Origin: an uncultured Chlorobiota bacterium
GTDB lineage: Bacteria; Bacteroidota; Bacteroidia; Bacteroidales; JAADGE01
Direction: 5' to 3'
Assembly: GCA_947311265.1 (NCBI GenBank)
Contig: CAMZKQ010000117.1
Location: forward strand, 1-13,161
Length of the DNA stretch: 13,161 nt
The position numbers and the translations under genes were made by a program. Below the pieces are notes generated by a model that was given only the letters and a program-made list of their open reading frames with translations, was not told the DNA's origin and made no database searches. Each line of letters opens with the position of its first letter. Position 1 is the first letter of the stretch. This document shows positions 1 to 6,469 of this stretch, piece after piece.

Positions 1-90
1 AATATAAGATTGAAATTAACAGCCATAACGCCTATTCACATAGGTAGTGGAGAGATTTATGAACCTACTAACTTTGTAATAGATAATGCA
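1..90 (+). CDS. csm5: Csm5-like RAMP protein, N-terminal fragment, cut at both ends
   Basis: Frame 1 is open from the first base and reads TPIHIGSGEIYEPTNFVID at 28-84, preceded by a short beta-strand (KLTAI). This matches the N-terminal strand and glycine-containing turn of RAMP proteins, most closely Csm5 of type III-A CRISPR-Cas complexes, whose first 30 residues typically read 'TPxHIGxGE...'. Csm5 sits at the 3'-tag-distal end of the Csm interference complex and helps crRNA maturation. The start codon would lie a few codons before base 1. After about base 87 the frame runs into antisense atpD sequence (Ser/Thr/Val-rich nonsense) and stops with TAA at 151-153, so about 90% of the expected protein (roughly 350-450 residues) is missing. 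No other cas gene or repeat array is in the window. It was recognised from about 25 residues only; a different RAMP (Cmr or Csm4) is possible. Confidence 0.62.
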
Positions 91-239
91 TGCTGTTCGG
101 CTTCAACAACTACAACATCTCCGTTATCTCTGGTAACTGTTAGTGCTTCGTAAATATCAGGAAGTTTATGCCCTGATTTTTCAAAACTAACATCAATTAC
201 AGGACCAATAATTTGTACAATTTCGCCTACGTTTGCCAT
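57..239 (-). pseudogene. atpD: F1F0 ATP synthase subunit beta, 5' fragment
   Basis: The 60-residue reading frame starts MANVGEIVQIIGPVIDVSFE and continues through LPDIYEALTV, TRDNG and VEAEQH. This is the conserved N-terminal beta-barrel of AtpD, the catalytic beta subunit of F1 on the cytoplasmic face of the inner membrane. Homology ends at His50 (bases 90-92), where the family normally continues with Leu-Gly and the Arg-Thr-Ile segment. Instead ten unrelated residues (ALSITKLVGS) read antisense through the Csm5-like fragment to a TAA. The Walker A P-loop, Walker B and about 450 residues are absent, so this piece cannot be functional as it stands. It has its own promoter 43 bp upstream. The truncation coincides exactly with the csm5 junction, which suggests an artefactual join rather than gene decay. 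Confidence 0.88.
85..95. other. head-to-head junction of csm5-like and atpD fragments
   Basis: Csm5-like coding potential (+ strand) stops making sense at about 87 and AtpD coding potential (- strand) starts making sense at about 90. The joint contains the overlapping palindromes ATGCAT and GCATGC. Two opposite-strand gene starts are thus fused with no intergenic DNA. A microhomology or palindromic joint of this kind is typical of chimeras formed in amplification or assembly, but it is also compatible with an inversion breakpoint. Confidence 0.7.
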
Positions 240-281
240 TTATTTAGTATTTTATTTCTATCTTTAAAATGTATATTGTTA

Positions 282-308
282 CAAAGATAATATTGTATTT
301 TAATACAA
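282..308 (-). promoter_or_regulatory. Bacteroidota-type promoter upstream of atpD
   Basis: On the - strand the -7 element TATCTTTG (282-289) fits TAnnTTTG. A TTG -33 element (306-308) lies 16 bp upstream. The predicted transcript starts near 275 and leaves a leader of about 35 nt before the atpD ATG at 239. The imperfect inverted repeat TTGTATT/AATACAA (293-299 and 302-308) overlaps the -33 element and spacer; it may be an operator but could be chance in AT-rich DNA. Confidence 0.6.
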
Positions 309-312
309 AAAA

Positions 313-924
313 TTATTTGTTTGAAAGTTTATTAAAAGTTTCTAAAGCGTTGAATTTTTTTGCTGCTTTTCCTACTCTATAGATTTTAATATGTTTTATA
401 GTGTCGCCTTTTGCAATTGAGTTTACCACGTCCATACCAGTAACTACATGTCCAAATACGGTGTGTTTTCCATTTAGCCATGGGGTATCCTTGTGGGTGA
501 TGAAAAATTGGCTACCATTTGTGCCTCGTCCTGCATTTGCCATTGACAGGATACCGGGCTTGTCGTGTTTTAATGATTTGTCAAATTCGTCGGCAAATTT
601 GTAGCCAGGCCCGCCTCTACCAGTGCCTTCGGGGTCGCCACCTTGTATCATAAAGTTATTGATAACCCGATGGAAGGTAAGCCCATCGTAGTATAATTCG
701 CCAGCTTTTTTTGCTTTATTAGGAATTTTACCTTCGGATAGCCCAACGAAGTTGGCTACTGTAAGTGGTGTTTTCTGGAACTCTAATTGAAGCAATATAC
801 TGCCTTTGTTCGTTTGCATTTCGGCGTAAAGTCCGTCTTCTTTTGGTGCATTTTTGTCTTTAAATAGTGAGCAAGAGTTGAGCAGTATGAGTACTAAAAA
901 AAGGGTTGTAATTTTTGTTTTCAT
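313..924 (-). CDS. cyclophilin-type peptidyl-prolyl isomerase lipoprotein
   Basis: This 203-residue protein isomerises Xaa-Pro bonds and probably acts in the periplasm while anchored to a membrane. Residues 1-18 form a lipoprotein signal ending in the lipobox LLNSC (Cys18). The cyclophilin domain spans about 33-186 and keeps the active-site set: FHRV with Arg86, Phe91, Gln94 in MIQGGD, the SQFFI segment (138-142), and Trp149/His154 in WLNGKH, with the same 5-residue Trp-His spacing as human CypA. The ATG at 922-924 was chosen because it starts directly at the signal peptide; an ATG 24 bp upstream (948) would overlap arsC and bury the signal. It lies 10 bp after arsC, so it is probably co-transcribed with it. 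It is the last gene before the separately promoted atpD. The domain assignment is very secure; the client proteins are unknown. Confidence 0.93.
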   Translation of the reverse strand: MKTKITTLFLVLILLNSCSLFKDKNAPKEDGLYAEMQTNKGSILLQLEFQKTPLTVANFVGLSEGKIPNKAKKAGELYYDGLTFHRVINNFMIQGGDPEGTGRGGPGYKFADEFDKSLKHDKPGILSMANAGRGTNGSQFFITHKDTPWLNGKHTVFGHVVTGMDVVNSIAKGDTIKHIKIYRVGKAAKKFNALETFNKLSNK

Positions 925-934
925 TCCTTTATCT

Positions 935-1348
935 TTAATTGTTATCATTGTAAAACTTAAAAAAATAGTTTTTTATTTTATCTCTAGTTGTCTGAAATTC
1001 GTTACTCCTAAAAGCGGTTGTACCTACAGCATCGGAGGGGTCTTCAAAAGGGATATGAATTTGTGTTTTTACATTGCCTTTAAAATGGGGGCAGCTTTTT
1101 TCGGCATCGCTGCAGACGGTAAAAACGTAATCCCATTTTTGGGTAATGTACTTATTTACATTTATTGGCACGTGCTGGCTAATATCTATCCCGACCTCTG
1201 CCATAACTTTTACCGCCAAAGGGTTTACTTGGTTTACAGGTGCTGTGCCGGCAGAGAATACTTCTAACTTGGCATCAAAAGATTGCAAAAATCCATGAGC
1301 CATTTGGCTTCGGCAGCTGTTTCCGGTACACAAAATTAATATTCTCAT
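935..1348 (-). CDS. arsC: arsenate reductase, thioredoxin-coupled LMW-PTP type
   Basis: A 137-residue cytoplasmic enzyme of the low-molecular-weight phosphatase fold. The P-loop CTGNSCRSQMA opens the protein (nucleophile Cys7, CX5R with Arg13). A redox pair Cys79/Cys86 in TVCSDAEKSCP matches Cys82/Cys89 of Bacillus subtilis ArsC, which pass the disulfide to thioredoxin. Asp103-Pro104 is the general-acid DP motif. All three cysteines are present, which favours arsenate reduction to arsenite over a plain tyrosine phosphatase. Its ATG directly abuts the TAA of the upstream lipoprotein gene (0-bp gap), indicating translational coupling. No arsR, acr3 or arsB is in the window, so it is an isolated copy and its regulation does not look arsenic-specific here. 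Confidence 0.9.
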   Translation of the reverse strand: MRILILCTGNSCRSQMAHGFLQSFDAKLEVFSAGTAPVNQVNPLAVKVMAEVGIDISQHVPINVNKYITQKWDYVFTVCSDAEKSCPHFKGNVKTQIHIPFEDPSDAVGTTAFRSNEFQTTRDKIKNYFFKFYNDNN

Positions 1349-2410
1349 TTATTTTGAAGAGGTTGAAAATTTAACGTCTAGTTTATTGATTTCCTCGGGG
1401 GTATAGGGTTTTAGGTTTGCTAATTTTATAAAATCAGTACTGAATCCTTCGGGGATATTTGTGCCTGATGAGATAAATCCGTTTGAGCTAAAATAACCGG
1501 GTGCTTCTGTATTTTTCAAGAAATCTTCAATTTCCTGCTCGGTAGCCTCTGGTTTTGTTGCTTGAATTTCGGTGCTTAATACATTTTTTATAGAAAATTC
1601 GGTAAGAATATCTGTGTTTGATGTATAAGTGGGCAATGGCAAACCAACAGAGATTACAGAGATGTCTGTAGTGGCATCGGATTTTGCGACAAATGCCCAT
1701 TGGTAGCCGCCTTGGTGTTTATCATCGAGCAATATTGCGGTAGGCCAGTTGGCGTTGCCGTACAGGTCAATAATACTGTTATTTTTACCTGCAAATAGTT
1801 TTATTTTGTTTATTTTTTTATCTGCATTTGTTGTTAAACCGGATACTGAAACGGTCATTTGCTGGGCATATCCAGTAGTAGCTTCACTATAATCTATTCT
1901 TACTATTGCGTTAGGATTTTCGGTGTCGTTTTTATTAAACACACTGGGTTTTATAATTGTTGTTCCTTTGATGGGCGATTTATTCCAGAAAATTTGCATA
2001 CAGGTTGCACCGCTATCGCTCATTTCTAGCTTGTATTGGTAAGTTTTGCCTTCAAAAATTTTATTTTCGGTAACAGAAATATGCTTTTCTCGCTGGTCGC
2101 TTTGGTTTATAAAAGTTAAGTTTGTTGGTTTATCCAAATGGTTTTCGTTGATGGCTTTAATGGCCTTGTTTACCACTGTTGCCCCAAGGTCGCCCGTATG
2201 TATAAAGGTGCTCATGAAATTGTAAATATTATCACCACTTAGTGTTTTGTTTCCCTCTTTACTATTTTCAGCACTTATTGATGCTGGCAAATTAAAGCTA
2301 AGTGCAGCAGGTAAAATATTTTCACCATAAACTTCTTCGCTATCCTTGTTGCAGGAAGAAAGGGAAATAGCAAATATAAAAAAGAGTATATATAAAGGTG
2401 TACGTTTCAT
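1349..2410 (-). CDS. lipoprotein of unknown function
   Basis: The 353-residue protein begins with a clear lipoprotein signal: MKRTP, a hydrophobic stretch, then LSSC with lipidated Cys20. The acidic residues soon after the Cys (DSEE) suggest a surface or outer-membrane lipoprotein, though sorting cannot be read with certainty. The mature part is beta-rich and Thr/Ser/Asn-rich, with two Trp motifs (ANWPTAILL and GGYQWAFVA) and a low-complexity Glu/Thr stretch (about residues 285-300). I do not recognise a family. The start overlaps the stop of the upstream membrane-protein gene by 4 bp (ATGA), and the stop directly abuts arsC, so the three are surely one operon. Not assigned a function. Confidence 0.8.
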   Translation of the reverse strand: MKRTPLYILFFIFAISLSSCNKDSEEVYGENILPAALSFNLPASISAENSKEGNKTLSGDNIYNFMSTFIHTGDLGATVVNKAIKAINENHLDKPTNLTFINQSDQREKHISVTENKIFEGKTYQYKLEMSDSGATCMQIFWNKSPIKGTTIIKPSVFNKNDTENPNAIVRIDYSEATTGYAQQMTVSVSGLTTNADKKINKIKLFAGKNNSIIDLYGNANWPTAILLDDKHQGGYQWAFVAKSDATTDISVISVGLPLPTYTSNTDILTEFSIKNVLSTEIQATKPEATEQEIEDFLKNTEAPGYFSSNGFISSGTNIPEGFSTDFIKLANLKPYTPEEINKLDVKFSTSSK

Positions 2411-2823
2411 TTTAGTGGGCTGTCTTGTTTTTTTTGGAGGTCTTCTTGATTCAAATCTGACAAGATTAAGCGTATTTCAAAAAAAGTGTATAAAAAGTAA
2501 AGCGACAGGAAAGTAATTACAATTGGCACTATAGCTGCTTTATTAAAAAACATTAGTACGCCTACGGAAGTGCTATAAACAAATAATTTTATAATTATTG
2601 AAAGCATAAAATCTGTGGAGAAACGGGTAGGTCTTTTTTTTCCTGCTTTTAGTAAAATCGCATGAACAAGTATCGAAATTGAAATGAAGATTAGAAATAG
2701 AATGGGGAGTACTGAAAAATAATGTGCTGGAAACCCAAAATTAAATATAGCCCAAGTTATTATCCCCAAGACGAGTGAAAATATTAATATTTTCTCAATA
2801 AATTTTTTCAGAAGAGGGTTCAT
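2407..2823 (-). CDS. small four-helix membrane protein, possibly ATP-synthase-associated
   Basis: A 138-residue inner-membrane protein with four hydrophobic helices (about 12-31, 36-58, 72-92 and 95-116), a Lys/Arg-rich loop after helix 2 (KAGKKRPTR) and a charged, Gln-rich cytoplasmic-looking tail. The ATG at 2821-2823 was chosen; the longer version would need a TTG two codons earlier. The layout of helices 3-4 (Lys-Leu-Phe near helix 3, Asn-Lys in the loop, Tyr-Phe-x-Tyr-Thr-Phe-Phe-Glu in helix 4) resembles, from memory, the small membrane protein often encoded just before atpB in Bacteroidota. That resemblance is inference, made more interesting by atpD downstream. It is the first gene of the - strand operon, with a promoter at 2884-2911. 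Confidence 0.72.
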   Translation of the reverse strand: MNPLLKKFIEKILIFSLVLGIITWAIFNFGFPAHYFSVLPILFLIFISISILVHAILLKAGKKRPTRFSTDFMLSIIIKLFVYSTSVGVLMFFNKAAIVPIVITFLSLYFLYTFFEIRLILSDLNQEDLQKKQDSPLK

Positions 2824-2883
2824 AGTCAATTAACTATCAAGCAATTACAATTACGACAAATAAAAAATCAAGTTTTATTTCTG

Positions 2884-2911
2884 CAAATGTACAATTTTTT
2901 TTTGAAACAAA
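2884..2911 (-). promoter_or_regulatory. Bacteroidota-type promoter of the - strand operon
   Basis: On the - strand TACATTTG (2884-2891) fits TAnnTTTG. A TTTG (2908-2911) lies 16 bp upstream of it, the same spacing as in the atpD promoter. The predicted start is near 2877, about 54 nt before the ATG at 2823. It serves the membrane protein, lipoprotein, arsC and cyclophilin genes. The 233-bp gap between the divergent genes (2824-3057) holds this promoter and the opposite one at 3023-3030; nothing else was recognised. Confidence 0.6.
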
Positions 2912-3022
2912 ATATTAAGCCTATAAATTTTTTGGGAAATGGCTCACAGCATCATTTTTTCACCCCCAACTTATAAAAAAGGCTTTTTTTGTTATTTATA
3001 TCAAAAATTAAATACGAAACAT

Positions 3023-3030
3023 TATATTTG
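3023..3030 (+). promoter_or_regulatory. -7 element upstream of the nuclease gene
   Basis: TATATTTG fits TAnnTTTG and lies 27 bp before the ATG at 3058, a plausible short leader. No TTG occurs at the expected 16-20 bp upstream; the nearest (2989-2991) is 31 bp away. The -33 element is therefore weak or absent and the call is less certain than the two - strand promoters. Confidence 0.45.
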
Positions 3031-3057
3031 TATCATTCAAAACTTAAAAGACAAGCC

Positions 3058-3828
3058 ATGAAACACAAATTTACAGTTTTTATCTCCCTACTTTTTGCCA
3101 TCACATTTTTCTACTCCTGCAAAAAAGACAACCCAGATGCCACTGAGAAGCTTGAGCTAGCCGCCGAAATATCGGGGCATCAAATAGTATCACACCTAGC
3201 ATACACATTGTCTTACAACGACTTTCATGAGCAGGCCGACTGGGTCGCCTACGAGCTAACAAAAGCCGAAGTGCTTGCCAACGAAGTTGAACGTACCGAC
3301 GATTTTAGAGAAGACCCAGATGTAGAAAAAGGCTCTGCCACCCTCGAAGATTACTCCAACTCTGGCTACGATAGAGGGCACCTTGCCCCTGCCGGGGATA
3401 TGCAAAGCTCTTACGATATAATGTCAGAAAGTTTTTTTATGAGTAATATGTCGCCACAAACGCCAGAGTTTAACCGAGGAAAATGGAAAACGCTAGAAAG
3501 CCAAGTGCGGGATTGGGCAATACAGTACGGCAAAGTTTACATTAACGTAGGCGGGATTTTAAATAACGATTTGCCTGTTATTGGCCCCAGCCAAGTGTCC
3601 GTACCCCAATTTTACTTCAAGGCGATTTTAGATTATGAAGGCAAAAAAGGCATCGCCTTTATTATGGAAAATAAAGAACTTACAGCAGATATTTCAACCT
3701 TTGCAGTTACTATTGATGAAGCAGAACGCCTTTCGGGCATTGATTTTTTCACTTTTGTACCCACCGATGAGCAAAACAGTATAGAAAGTAAAATGCAACT
3801 CGAAGACTGGAATTTTACCCACCGCTAA
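3058..3828 (+). CDS. DNA/RNA non-specific endonuclease, lipoprotein
   Basis: A 256-residue sugar-non-specific nuclease of the Serratia/NucA beta-beta-alpha-metal family (PF01223), predicted to be lipid-anchored outside the cytoplasm. Residues 1-21 form a signal peptide ending in the lipobox YSC (Cys21). The catalytic motif DRGHLAPAGDM gives general base His108. The second motif SNMSPQTPEFNRGKWKTLE carries the Mg-binding Asn139 and Glu147. The His-Asn and Asn-Glu spacings (31 and 8) match Serratia nuclease His89/Asn119/Glu127 almost exactly, so activity is likely. The ATG at 3058 starts directly at the signal peptide; a TTG at 2989 would add 23 residues before it. It is followed after 9 bp by the RemB-like barrel gene, suggesting a surface or periplasmic DNA-degradation or nutrient role. 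No immunity-like gene is adjacent. Confidence 0.92.
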   Translation: MKHKFTVFISLLFAITFFYSCKKDNPDATEKLELAAEISGHQIVSHLAYTLSYNDFHEQADWVAYELTKAEVLANEVERTDDFREDPDVEKGSATLEDYSNSGYDRGHLAPAGDMQSSYDIMSESFFMSNMSPQTPEFNRGKWKTLESQVRDWAIQYGKVYINVGGILNNDLPVIGPSQVSVPQFYFKAILDYEGKKGIAFIMENKELTADISTFAVTIDEAERLSGIDFFTFVPTDEQNSIESKMQLEDWNFTHR

Positions 3829-3837
3829 ATTAAACAG

Positions 3838-5397
3838 ATGAAACAAAATACCTTTTTTTTCGCTATTGCGATAGCAATAATCTTGCTCTGCTCTGCTTTA
3901 GAAACTAAGGCACAGCAACTTTACTTTCCGCTTGGACAAACGGTAAATATAAAAATAAATGCAGCCGCTAACAGGCTCAATGTGCCTATAAACACAGGTT
4001 TTAAACCTCTACTTAGCTCGGAAATAAACAGTGTAGCCAATTTTGATTCTATACTATATCAGCCAGAGCGACAACTTGCCTTTATGGGGCTAAGGCAGTT
4101 AAACTGGTTTTACAAGAAGGCCTTTTTTGAAGATTTTGTAGCCATAAGAACCGAAAACTTTACACTAAGTATCAACCCTTTACTCAATTTAGAATTGGGC
4201 AACCAAAACGATACCTCAAAACGCTTCTTCAAAAACACACGAGGGATTGAATTTAAAGGCACAATAGGAGAAAAATTAGCTTTCTATTCTGCATTTCGAG
4301 AAAACCAGGCCTACTACCGTCCTTATGTTAGCGATTTTGCCAACAGGCGTAGAGTAACACCAGGGCAAGGGGCTCACAAAAATTTTGGCAAAGACAAAAA
4401 AGGCTATGATTTTTCGATGGCCACAGGCTACATATCATACACCCCAGCAAGTTGGGTGAACCTCCAGTTTGGGCACGATAAAAATTTTATTGGCGAAGGG
4501 CACCGCTCATTATTACTTTCCGACAATGCGTTTAATTACCCTTTTGCCAAAGCTACATTTACCCACAAAGGGTTCAAATATGTAAATATGCTTACGCAAT
4601 TTGAAGATTTCCAGACTAAATATTACAACTACCACACTAAAAAGCACGGGGCATTTCATTACCTTAGTTATAATTTTAGAAACCGGCTGGAAATAGGACT
4701 TTTTGAAGGGGCAATTTTTCAAACCACAGATACCGCAGCACAGACGATAAACAAATTCCCCGCAGAATTTTTTATCCCAATACTTGGTACACATACTGCA
4801 CTCAACGGCTTTTCAGGAAGCAACAATGTACTTTTAGGGCTTAATTTCAAAATTAAAATTATCGACAATATTCAGCTCTACGGGCAAGTGGCCTTGGACG
4901 ACCCTAGCAAGAAAGAAAATGCTTTTCAGGCAGGGGCAAAAGTGTTTGATGTTTTATTTGGAAAGTTTAAAAATCATAATCTATACTTCCAGGTTGAGTA
5001 TAACTTAGCACAAAAATCCACTTACAGTGCCACCAATAAATTAGAAAATTGGGGGCATTATAACCAAGAACTTGCCCACCCTTTGGGGAGAAGTTTTAAC
5101 GAGCTTTTTGTAAAAACGAACTATCGTTTTCATAATATTTATATCCACCTGAGCTACTCACAGGCAAAAACAAATTTAGATATTCAACAATCCGATATAT
5201 ATGCTCCACCACTTCTAATAGAGGCATTTGTGCAAAACATTTCTCATAAAACGCTACAAGTTGGTTGGGTGTTTAACCCAAAAACGGCACTTCAAATTTT
5301 CGTTGGTTTCGATAGAAGGCAGCAAGAAAATAGAACGAACGATTTTGTATTCTTCGGACTAAAAACAGACTTAAGCAATTTTTATTACGATTTTTAA
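3838..5397 (+). CDS. outer-membrane beta-barrel, RemB / Wzi capsule-assembly-like
   Basis: A 519-residue protein with a Sec signal (MKQNTFFF, hydrophobic core, cleavage likely after Ala25 in ETKAQQ). The mature part has many alternating amphipathic strands ending in Phe (SNFYYDF), as in outer-membrane barrels. The segment FGHDKNFIGEGHRSLLLSDN (about residues 211-230) is the signature I associate with Bacteroidota proteins annotated 'gliding motility protein RemB' or 'capsule assembly Wzi family'. Wzi is an 18-strand barrel lectin that anchors capsule; RemB in Flavobacterium johnsoniae is needed for motility on agar. Whether this one binds polysaccharide or serves gliding cannot be read from sequence, and no gld or spr gene is in the window. 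It sits 9 bp after the nuclease gene and 41 bp before the SGNH-like gene, probably one transcript. Confidence 0.8.
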   Translation: MKQNTFFFAIAIAIILLCSALETKAQQLYFPLGQTVNIKINAAANRLNVPINTGFKPLLSSEINSVANFDSILYQPERQLAFMGLRQLNWFYKKAFFEDFVAIRTENFTLSINPLLNLELGNQNDTSKRFFKNTRGIEFKGTIGEKLAFYSAFRENQAYYRPYVSDFANRRRVTPGQGAHKNFGKDKKGYDFSMATGYISYTPASWVNLQFGHDKNFIGEGHRSLLLSDNAFNYPFAKATFTHKGFKYVNMLTQFEDFQTKYYNYHTKKHGAFHYLSYNFRNRLEIGLFEGAIFQTTDTAAQTINKFPAEFFIPILGTHTALNGFSGSNNVLLGLNFKIKIIDNIQLYGQVALDDPSKKENAFQAGAKVFDVLFGKFKNHNLYFQVEYNLAQKSTYSATNKLENWGHYNQELAHPLGRSFNELFVKTNYRFHNIYIHLSYSQAKTNLDIQQSDIYAPPLLIEAFVQNISHKTLQVGWVFNPKTALQIFVGFDRRQQENRTNDFVFFGLKTDLSNFYYDF

Positions 5398-5438
5398 ACC
5401 TTACCCGACAATAAAAATAATTACTAGTATCTGCCACA

Positions 5439-6434
5439 ATGGAGTACCCGAAAAGAAAATTTACCCAATCCTTTTTCTTCAAAGCTAGCCTTTTAGTATT
5501 TCCACTCTACATCATTTGGTATTTATTTATAGCCAATTTTGCCGATTATTATAACCTGCCCACCAATACTCGGTGGCATTTTATATCCGGAATTTTAGAA
5601 AAAAAACAAGAGATTCCGACAGTAACAGTACTCTTCTTAGGCGAATCCAGAGTAAATGCAGGCATTGATTTCACAAAAATTGACAGTAGTTTTTCCTTTG
5701 CATCAGGCGGAGCAACACCTGTGGAAATGTATTTTATCCTAGCAAAATATTTAAAAAAACACCCTGCACCCGAAAAAGTATTTTTATCCATATCCCCTCG
5801 TTTTTTATGCGAAACTTTTGCGTTTTTCCCTTATGCTGTCCGCAACGATTTATTTACAGTTGCCGATTTTAATGAAATTTTGGCTAATGCCAAAACCTTT
5901 AAAAACGACACCACATTGGGGGACTTTCCACGGCTAAAATTCTACGCCTACAAACTGCGTTATGCTGGCTTTTACCAAACCGATATTTATAGAAACAAAG
6001 CCTTTGCAGCTTACACCGATAATATTAAAATGAAAAAAAATATGCTCCAAAACAACGGAGCAAGGTTTCACCCAGGGCTAAAAGCCTCCTGCTCGCTATT
6101 AAATTACGAAACTAAATACAATACATTTGCCCCTGCCCCATTATTAAATCATTACCTTGATGCCCTTTTTTTGCTTTGCAAAAATAAAAATATAAAACTC
6201 ATTTTTGAATTTATGCCCATGAACGAAAGTTCTTTTAAAGTATTGAAAAGCAAATTTAAAGAAGAGTATAAAGAGTACATTTCCGCTTACCAAAAAAAGT
6301 ACCCTCAATTTAAAATATCAAACCAAATGTATAGCTATCCCGATACTTTTTTTGGCGATGCCTCTCACTTAAATTCAAAAGGAAAAAAGAAATTTACAAA
6401 CAGTTTAGATTTAACCCTAAAAGATTCAAAATAA
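5439..6434 (+). CDS. membrane-anchored SGNH/GDSL-like protein
   Basis: A 331-residue protein with an uncleaved N-terminal membrane helix (about 12-33) after a basic start (MEYPKRKF), then an extracytoplasmic domain. Block I reads VLFLGESRVNAGID, with candidate nucleophile Ser70. Near the C-terminus GDASHLNSKGKKKF supplies the Asp307-x-x-His310 pair typical of SGNH hydrolases. The GGATPVEMY segment (90-98) fits the block II glycine region. Related single-helix SGNH proteins (DltD/AlgX/AlgJ-like, and unnamed Bacteroidota proteins) act with MBOAT transferases to O-acylate cell-surface polymers; no MBOAT gene is in the window. Placement after the RemB/Wzi-like gene supports polysaccharide modification, by inference. 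Esterase activity is an alternative. Confidence 0.75.
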   Translation: MEYPKRKFTQSFFFKASLLVFPLYIIWYLFIANFADYYNLPTNTRWHFISGILEKKQEIPTVTVLFLGESRVNAGIDFTKIDSSFSFASGGATPVEMYFILAKYLKKHPAPEKVFLSISPRFLCETFAFFPYAVRNDLFTVADFNEILANAKTFKNDTTLGDFPRLKFYAYKLRYAGFYQTDIYRNKAFAAYTDNIKMKKNMLQNNGARFHPGLKASCSLLNYETKYNTFAPAPLLNHYLDALFLLCKNKNIKLIFEFMPMNESSFKVLKSKFKEEYKEYISAYQKKYPQFKISNQMYSYPDTFFGDASHLNSKGKKKFTNSLDLTLKDSK

Positions 6435-6439
6435 TTTAT

Positions 6440-6447
6440 TATTTTTG
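6440..6447 (+). promoter_or_regulatory. possible -7 element before the YqeY-family gene
   Basis: TATTTTTG fits TAnnTTTG and lies 22 bp before the ATG at 6470, just after the preceding stop. No TTG stands 16-20 bp upstream, and such strings are common in AT-rich DNA, so this is weak evidence for an internal promoter. Confidence 0.3.
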
Positions 6448-6469
6448 AAAACTCACATAAAATAAAAGC

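Noticed and set aside
293..308. Inverted repeat after the cyclophilin stop as an intrinsic terminator
   Set aside because: The stem is only 7 bp, with one G:C pair and a 2-base loop, and no T tract follows on the - strand; it overlaps a better promoter call.
854..1267. 137-codon + strand open frame across the cyclophilin and arsC genes
   Set aside because: It is antisense to two well-identified genes, hydrophobic and Cys-rich in the way of an antisense frame, and has no family resemblance.
2975..2990. A-run, GGC, T-run resembling an intrinsic terminator
   Set aside because: The arms are separated by a single base, so no hairpin loop can form, and the T run follows no gene end on the + strand.
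3058..3828. Secreted nuclease as a toxin of an interbacterial antagonism system
   Set aside because: It has a lipoprotein signal, no toxin-delivery domain and no immunity-like neighbour; a plain envelope nuclease is the simpler reading.
3858..3880. Palindrome-like GCTATTGCGATAGCAATA in the barrel gene
   Set aside because: It falls inside the signal peptide and is explained by the repeated Ala-Ile codons there.
4513..4794. 93-codon - strand open frame inside the RemB/Wzi-like gene
   Set aside because: It lies wholly within a clear barrel gene on the other strand and its Lys/Cys/Val-rich sequence is a shadow.
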